Below are positions 59,177-64,000 of a stretch of DNA of 64,000 nucleotides, in pieces. The stretch is from positions 1 through 64,000 of the forward strand of contig NZ_JBNLIA010000016.1 of the NCBI RefSeq assembly GCF_050122995.1. Reading direction: 5' to 3'. The first letter of the stretch is position 1. Every line of letters begins with the position of its first letter. The stretch comes from Haloparvum alkalitolerans (lineage in GTDB: Archaea; Halobacteriota; Halobacteria; Halobacteriales; Haloferacaceae). The notes beneath the pieces are model-generated. The model was not told where the DNA came from. It did not search any database and worked only from the letters and a program-made list of their open reading frames with translations. The position numbers were made by a program, and so were the translations under genes.

Positions 59177-60163
59177 CTATCGCGTCAGGTAGGAGACGAG
59201 CCGACAGTTACCGAGCCGGTGGTTCTCCAGCGGCCCGCTGGCGGGCGCCGAGTCGAAGCCGTCCGAGACCGCACGGAACACCGCCTCGGGGTCGTCGTTC
59301 CACTGCCAGAGCCACCGCGTCCGCGCGAGCAGCCGGAACTTGCGCGTCGTCGACAGCGACGGCGTCGTCGACAGCGTGTCGTAGTTCAGGCCCCGGATCA
59401 GCCGGTGGTGGTCCGCGTACAGCACCGCCGCCAACAGCACGGCGAGCTGGCAGTCGTCGGGGAGGTACCGGATGCCCGCGACGCCCTCGGCGTAGAGGTC
59501 CTCCGTCCGGTCCAGCAGGTCGCGCATCGCGGCCGCAACGCGGTCGTCGAACTCCAGGTCGAGAATCTGCTCGACCGAGGCGTCGTGGCGCTCCAGCGTC
59601 TCGACGGGGAGGTAGACACGGTCGCGCTCGCGCACGTCCTCGCCCACGTCGCGCAGGAAGTTCGTGAGCTGGAACGCCTCGCCGAGCTTGGTCGCGTGCG
59701 GGAGCGCCTTCTCGGGCTTAGCGACGTCCATCACGGCGGTCATCATCCGGCCGACCGCGGCCGCGGAGCCGTCCATGTACGCCTCCAGGTCCGCGTACGT
59801 CTCGTAGCGCGAGCGGTCGATGTCGGCCGCCATCGCGTCGATAAAGACGTCCACGTCCGAGGGGGCGATGCCGTGGTCCTCGCGGAGATCGGAGAAGGCC
59901 GCCAGCACGTCCTCCTGCGGACCGTCGCCGGCCGGCTCCTCGCCGAGCGCGACACGGCGGATGCGCTCCAACTCCGCGCGCTGCTCGTCGGGCGGCGCCG
60001 TGTCCGCGGCGTCGACCACCTCGTCGGCGACCCGGAAGAAGCCGTACAGGACATACGTCGGATGGCGGGTTCGCTCGGGGAGCAGCCGGGTGGCGACGTG
60101 GAACGTCTTGCCCGTGCGCTGCTGGATCCGCTTCCCGCGAGCGACCCGGTCGTCGGCTACCAT
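59177..60163 (-). CDS. crtB: Phytoene synthase (squalene/phytoene synthase family)
   Basis: This 328-residue enzyme has FFRVADEVVD, the first Asp-rich motif in an altered form, and AFQLTNFLRDVGED, the second. RVYLPVETL follows. It joins two geranylgeranyl diphosphates to phytoene for carotenoids such as bacterioruberin. It converges on the CitE-like gene. Squalene synthase activity is less likely. Confidence 0.88.
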   Translation of the reverse strand: MVADDRVARGKRIQQRTGKTFHVATRLLPERTRHPTYVLYGFFRVADEVVDAADTAPPDEQRAELERIRRVALGEEPAGDGPQEDVLAAFSDLREDHGIAPSDVDVFIDAMAADIDRSRYETYADLEAYMDGSAAAVGRMMTAVMDVAKPEKALPHATKLGEAFQLTNFLRDVGEDVRERDRVYLPVETLERHDASVEQILDLEFDDRVAAAMRDLLDRTEDLYAEGVAGIRYLPDDCQLAVLLAAVLYADHHRLIRGLNYDTLSTTPSLSTTRKFRLLARTRWLWQWNDDPEAVFRAVSDGFDSAPASGPLENHRLGNCRLVSYLTR

Positions 60164-60325
60164 CCTGTCCCCGCCGGACGAGTCTCGCGGGCGAGCGTGC
60201 GGAGGTTCATGTCGGTCGTTAGTACGGCACGTGGGGACATAATTGTTCGTCCGAGCGGGCGTTGGGATACCGGTCGGGAGCGCGGACCACCGCCGAACGA
60301 CTCGGGAGTTCGAAACGTTCGCGGG

Positions 60326-60544
60326 TCAGTAGAAGGTGTCGCTGCAGTCGTAGACGACGCCGTGTTCCGGACAGACGTACTTGCAGTGGCGGTGCCGCAT
60401 CGACGCGCCACAGACCGGGCAGGGACGGCCGCGCGGCGTCTCGACGGCGCAGGCGTCGGCCGTCGCATCGCCCGCCGCCGAGTCGGATGCGGCCGCGCCA
60501 TCCGCCGCCGACTCGGCCGTTGAATCCGTCGGATCGCTCGCCAT
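60326..60544 (-). CDS. Small haloarchaeal zinc-finger protein (CPxCG type)
   Basis: This 72-residue protein has a disordered Ala/Asp N-terminus and a compact C-terminal metal site, CPVCGASMRHRHCKYVCPEH, with six possible Cys/His ligands, then GVVYDCSDTFY. Such small CPxCG proteins are numerous in haloarchaea and mostly of unknown role. ATG at 60544 is used because the zinc-finger family begins with a short tail there. Confidence 0.75.
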   Translation of the reverse strand: MASDPTDSTAESAADGAAASDSAAGDATADACAVETPRGRPCPVCGASMRHRHCKYVCPEHGVVYDCSDTFY

Positions 60545-60652
60545 GCCCGACCGTTCGGGCCGCCGGCTATTAACTCCCGGCGTGGCGACCACGTCCGGCG
60601 CCGATCCGGGATCCGTGCGGGTTCTTAACACGCTCCGTCTCTAACGTCGGTT

Positions 60653-62176
60653 ATGGACCGACTCTCCGCGCCCGCGGAGTCGCTCGCCCGCCGTGCCGCG
60701 GTGCTCGCGCTCGCATTCGGCGCCTCCGGAGCGGCGGCCGTCGCGGGATCGTTCGTCGTCGCGGGCGACGGTCCGGCGTTTCTCGTGACGGCGGTCGCAT
60801 CGACGCTTCTGTACCTGCTTCCGGACGCGCTGGTGACGTGGGGGATCCTGACGCTCGGCGAGTACGGGCGCCCCCTGCTCGCGGTCGCGGCCGCAGTCGG
60901 GACGGTGGCGCTGTTCGCGGCGCTCGTGGCCGGCGTCGTACGCCTCGCCGGACAGCTGAACCGGAGTCGAGCGGACGCCCTCTTCGGTGCGTTTCTCGTC
61001 CAGACCGTTGCCGCCTTCGCGCTCACGGTCCGTCCCCTCGCGGCGCTGGCCGCGGGGGCGGCGGGCGGCGTCACGCTCGCGGTCGCCGGGCGGGCGGTGA
61101 CGGACCCGGACGCTCGCACGGTGCCCGACCGCCGCGCCGTCCTGCGGGCGGTCGGTGCGGCGGGAGCCGCAGCGGGGATCGGCTGGCTGGTCGCTCCGCG
61201 GGCCGCGGACCTGCCGGACGAGACGGTCGAGGACGAAGGGGTCCTCGCACTGCTGGAGGCCGCCGACGAGCGCTCGCTCGGCGTTCCGGGCATCGACCCG
61301 CTCGTCTCCGACGGTTTCTATCAGGTCGACATCAACACGTCGACGCCGGTCGTCGACCGCGAGGCGTGGGAGCTGACCGTCTCCGGCGGGCCGACCGAGT
61401 TCGCGGTCGACTACGACGAACTCACCGACCGCGAGGGAGAGCACCGGTTCGTCACCCTGCGCTGCGTCAGCGACGAGTTGAACGGTCGGACGATGGACAC
61501 CGCGCTGTGGACGGGGATCCCGGTCGCGGACCTGCTGGCGGAGGCCGACGCGCCCGAGGAATGCTGCGTCCGGATCGAGGCCCACGACGGCTACTACCAG
61601 GGGTTCCCGCGGGCCGCGCTGGAGCGCGGCTTCCTCGCGTGGCGCATGAACGGCGAGCTGCTGCCCCGCGGGCACGGCCACCCCGTGCGACTCCTGATCC
61701 CGGGCCACTGGGGCGAGATCAACGTCAAGTGGGTGACGGGGATCGAGGTCCGCGACGAGGAAGTCACCGGCTACTGGGAGGAGCGCGGCTGGCACGGGAC
61801 GGGACCGGTGGAGACCGTCGCGAAGATCCACGCGGTCGAGCCGCGCGGGGACGGGACGGTCCTCGTCGGCGGGCACGCCTACGCGGGGACCCGCGGCGTC
61901 GACCGCGTCGAGGTGTCGACCGACGGCGGCGAGACGTGGACCGACGCGACGCTCTCGGACCGGCTCCCGGGGGCGGCCCCGGCGGACGGCGAGGCACGGG
62001 TTGAGGGGGTCGCGGCCGACGCGTGGCGGATGTGGCGTCACGAGTACGAGGCCGACGAGCCACACGAGGTCGTCGCGCGGGCGGTCGAGCCGGACGGCAC
62101 CGTCCAGCCCGCCGAGGAGTCCGACGCGTTCCCCTCCGGAGCGACCGGCTGGGTGCGGCGAACCGTGGAGCCCTGA
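60653..62176 (+). CDS. Membrane-anchored molybdopterin oxidoreductase of the sulfite oxidase family
   Basis: This 507-residue protein has four to five N-terminal membrane helices (about residues 10-150) that are not part of normal sulfite oxidases. An RR-containing hydrophobic segment (DRRAVLRAVGAAGAAAGIGW) follows, and then a sulfite-oxidase-like domain with FVTLRCVSDELNG, whose Cys would bind Mo, and HPVRLLIPGHWGEINVKWVT. A C-terminal Ig-like dimer domain (VEVSTDGGETWTDA) closes it. It probably works at the outer face of the membrane; the substrate is unknown, with sulfite or a sulfoxide as options. Confidence 0.82.
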   Translation: MDRLSAPAESLARRAAVLALAFGASGAAAVAGSFVVAGDGPAFLVTAVASTLLYLLPDALVTWGILTLGEYGRPLLAVAAAVGTVALFAALVAGVVRLAGQLNRSRADALFGAFLVQTVAAFALTVRPLAALAAGAAGGVTLAVAGRAVTDPDARTVPDRRAVLRAVGAAGAAAGIGWLVAPRAADLPDETVEDEGVLALLEAADERSLGVPGIDPLVSDGFYQVDINTSTPVVDREAWELTVSGGPTEFAVDYDELTDREGEHRFVTLRCVSDELNGRTMDTALWTGIPVADLLAEADAPEECCVRIEAHDGYYQGFPRAALERGFLAWRMNGELLPRGHGHPVRLLIPGHWGEINVKWVTGIEVRDEEVTGYWEERGWHGTGPVETVAKIHAVEPRGDGTVLVGGHAYAGTRGVDRVEVSTDGGETWTDATLSDRLPGAAPADGEARVEGVAADAWRMWRHEYEADEPHEVVARAVEPDGTVQPAEESDAFPSGATGWVRRTVEP

Positions 62177-62280
62177 GGCGGCGAGTGACCCACCGTCCCT
62201 GAGGCGGCCGAAGACCCCTACGAGCCTTTCCGGCTCACGGTTTGGCAAGGTTTACACCGACCCACACCGTCGCGCGAATC

Positions 62281-64000
62281 ATGAGTGGTGTCCCCGAACG
62301 ATCGGAGATCGACGCGGCGTACCAGTGGGATCTGGAGAGCATCTACGAGAGCGACGAGGCGTGGGAGGCGGCCTACGAGGCGGTCTCGGAGCGCGTCGAG
62401 GAGCTGCGGGCCTACGAGGGGCGCGTGACCGAGGACGCGGCGACGCTGCTGGAGTTCCTCGAGCTCCGCGAGGAGATCCTGCGCGAGGTCGCGCAGGTGA
62501 CGACGTACGCCCGGCTCCGTAGCTCGGAGGACACCCGGAATCAGGAGTATCAGGCGATGTCCGCCAAGGGGTCGTCGCTAAGCTCCGAGGCGTCGAGCGC
62601 CACCTCCTTCGTCGAGCCGGAGCTCCAGTCGCTCTCCCGCGAGGAGGTCGAGGCGATGATCGACGCGGAGCCGGGACTGGAGACCTACGAGCACTACTTC
62701 GACGACGTGCTCCGGATGAAGCCGCACACGCGCTCCGCGGAGGTCGAGGAGGTGCTCGCGGACCTCTCGGAGGTGACCGACGCGCCCTCGGAGATCTACT
62801 CGATGCTGACGAACGCGGACCTCACGTACGGCGTCGTCGAGGACCCCGAGGGCGAGGAGGTGGAGATCACGCAGGCGAACTTCACGAAGCTCCAGACGAA
62901 GCCGGACCGCGAGTTCCGCAAGCGCGTCCACGAGACGTTCTACGAGGAGTGGGCCGGCGTGCGCAACACGGTCGGCACCTCGCTTGAGAAGGCGGTCCGG
63001 AGCCACGTCACGAACGCGGAGATCCGCGGCTACGAGACCGCCCGCGAGGCCGCCCTCGACGGCACCAACGTCCCGACGGACGTCTACGACAACCTCGTCG
63101 ACACCGTCGACGACAACCTCGACGCCCTCCACCGCCACGCCGAGTTGAAGGAGCAGGCGCTCGGCGTCGACCAGCTGGAGAGCCACGACCTCTACATGTC
63201 CCTCACCGGCGAGGAGGGACCGGACGTGGAGTACGAGCAGGCCCGCGAGTGGGTGATCGAGGCGGTCGCGCCGCTCGGCGAGGCGTACCAGGAGCGCATG
63301 CGCGAGGGGCTCGACAGCCGGTGGGTCGACGTCTTCGAGAACCGCGGCAAGCGCTCCGGCGCCTTCTCCTCTGGCACCTACGACACGCAGCCGTTCATCC
63401 TGATGAACTACCAGGACGACATCGCGTCGATGTTCACGCTCGCGCACGAGCTCGGCCACTCGATGCACTCGGAACTGGCCGGCGACGCGCAGCCGTGGCA
63501 CGACGCCAGCTACGAGATCTTCGTCGCGGAGATCGCCTCCACCGTCAACGAGACGCTGCTGACCCACCACCTCCTCGAGACCCTGGAGGACGACGAACTC
63601 CGCACGCACGTCCTCGACGAGTACCTCGAGCGCTTCCGCTCGACGCTGTTCCGCCAGACGATGTTCGCCGCCTTCGAACAGGAGATCCACGAGGTCGTCG
63701 AGGACGACGGCGCGCTCACGCCCGACGCCTTCGACGAGATCTACGGCGACCTGAAGGGGCGCTACTACGCCCCCGTCGAGCTCACCGGCGGCATCGAGCG
63801 CGAGTGGGAGCGCATCCCGCACTTCTACTACAACTTCTACGTCTACCAGTACTCGACGGGCATCGCCGCCGCCGCGGCCATCGTCGACCGCATCCTCGAC
63901 GAGGGGGACGAGGCGGCCGCGGACTACCGCGCGATGCTGGAAGCGGGCGGCTCCGACTACCCCCTCGAAGTGGTCCGCGAGGCCGGCATTGACATGGCCC
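62281..64000 (+). CDS. pepF: Oligoendopeptidase F (partial, cut by window edge)
   Basis: The visible 573 residues of an M3-family metallopeptidase start at ATG 62281: MSGVPERSEIDAAYQWDLES. It has the helical N-domain, GTNVPTDVYDNLVDTVDDNL, and the zinc site TLAHELGHSMHSE (HELGH at 389-393) with the downstream Glu in YEIFVAEIASTVNE. NFYVYQYSTGIAAA is also typical. PepF cleaves short peptides in the cytoplasm. Only about 25 residues should be missing at the end. It is preceded by a 104-base gap with a TTTACACC-like promoter element. Confidence 0.93.
   Translation, partial: MSGVPERSEIDAAYQWDLESIYESDEAWEAAYEAVSERVEELRAYEGRVTEDAATLLEFLELREEILREVAQVTTYARLRSSEDTRNQEYQAMSAKGSSLSSEASSATSFVEPELQSLSREEVEAMIDAEPGLETYEHYFDDVLRMKPHTRSAEVEEVLADLSEVTDAPSEIYSMLTNADLTYGVVEDPEGEEVEITQANFTKLQTKPDREFRKRVHETFYEEWAGVRNTVGTSLEKAVRSHVTNAEIRGYETAREAALDGTNVPTDVYDNLVDTVDDNLDALHRHAELKEQALGVDQLESHDLYMSLTGEEGPDVEYEQAREWVIEAVAPLGEAYQERMREGLDSRWVDVFENRGKRSGAFSSGTYDTQPFILMNYQDDIASMFTLAHELGHSMHSELAGDAQPWHDASYEIFVAEIASTVNETLLTHHLLETLEDDELRTHVLDEYLERFRSTLFRQTMFAAFEQEIHEVVEDDGALTPDAFDEIYGDLKGRYYAPVELTGGIEREWERIPHFYYNFYVYQYSTGIAAAAAIVDRILDEGDEAAADYRAMLEAGGSDYPLEVVREAGIDMA

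Overview
The window is chromosomal DNA of a haloarchaeon (class Halobacteria), most likely a Halorubrum-like member of the Haloferacales. The base composition is very GC-rich and the predicted proteins are strongly acidic. Many genes have a TATA-like box 25-30 bases before the start codon and no obvious leader. The gene set is archaeal: proteasome-activating ATPase PAN, archaeal GTP cyclohydrolase MptA, F420 biosynthesis CofH, pyruvoyl arginine decarboxylase, an AhbA-AhbB siroheme decarboxylase fusion, PitA, aIF1 and a PGF-CTERM surface protein. The genus guess is inference; Halobacteria is near certain. No rRNA, tRNA or CRISPR array was recognised.

Layout. 1-7.7 kb: copies of a dispersed repeat, then heme genes (ahbA-ahbB fusion, convergent Cld-ABM protein PitA), an LLM flavin monooxygenase, a candidate small RNA, an RNase H-like protein, a PadR regulator and ThiI. 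7.8-17.1 kb: a small protein, a strongly structured candidate RNA, then a membrane formate dehydrogenase locus: on the minus strand a TorD-type chaperone and a 761-aa polyferredoxin with an MvhD-like domain; divergently a Tat-exported Cys-type formate dehydrogenase, its four-cluster Fe-S subunit, a small membrane protein and a cytochrome b. 17.3-19.7 kb: poly-gamma-glutamate-type capB/capC genes, capC duplicated within one chain and capB carrying an in-frame TGA 36 codons before its apparent natural end. 19.7-27.3 kb: dUTPase/dCTP deaminase family, aconitase, two acetyltransferases, an XRE regulator, EngB, MptA and a TrmB-type regulator. 27.4-32.3 kb: thioredoxin-domain protein, arginine decarboxylase, small proteins, PAN and a winged-helix protein. 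32.4-37.8 kb: cation/proton antiporter, CofH, an unknown conserved protein, an FAD oxidoreductase and a small conserved protein. 37.8-43.9 kb: a long repeat copy, a TrpD-like protein, a duplicated-domain lipoprotein, a HAD phosphatase, a PGF-CTERM metalloprotease and aIF1. 44-48.4 kb: the MoxR / DUF58 / transglutaminase operon. 48.7-54.0 kb: a complete glycine cleavage operon (gcvT, gcvH, gcvPA, gcvPB) plus an EamA transporter. 54.0-56.1 kb: an accessory patch with a solo IS200/IS605-type tnpB element and a vapBC pair. 56.3-59.1 kb: a zinc-finger protein, a repeat copy, an AT-rich operator, and isocitrate lyase followed by a CitE-like lyase. 59.2-64 kb: phytoene synthase, a small zinc-finger protein, a membrane-anchored sulfite-oxidase-like protein and the 5' part of oligoendopeptidase F, cut by the window edge.

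How the genes work together. Aconitase, isocitrate lyase and the CitE-like lyase point to a glyoxylate-type route for growth on acetate or lipids. The glycine cleavage operon feeds one-carbon units. The formate dehydrogenase complex would pass electrons from formate outside the membrane to quinone. The Ahb fusion and a PitA that keeps coproheme decarboxylase residues may be two steps of one heme pathway. The least explained parts are the non-coding ones: a modular dispersed repeat (five cores) with a covarying hairpin, and two promoter-linked, hairpin-rich candidate RNAs.
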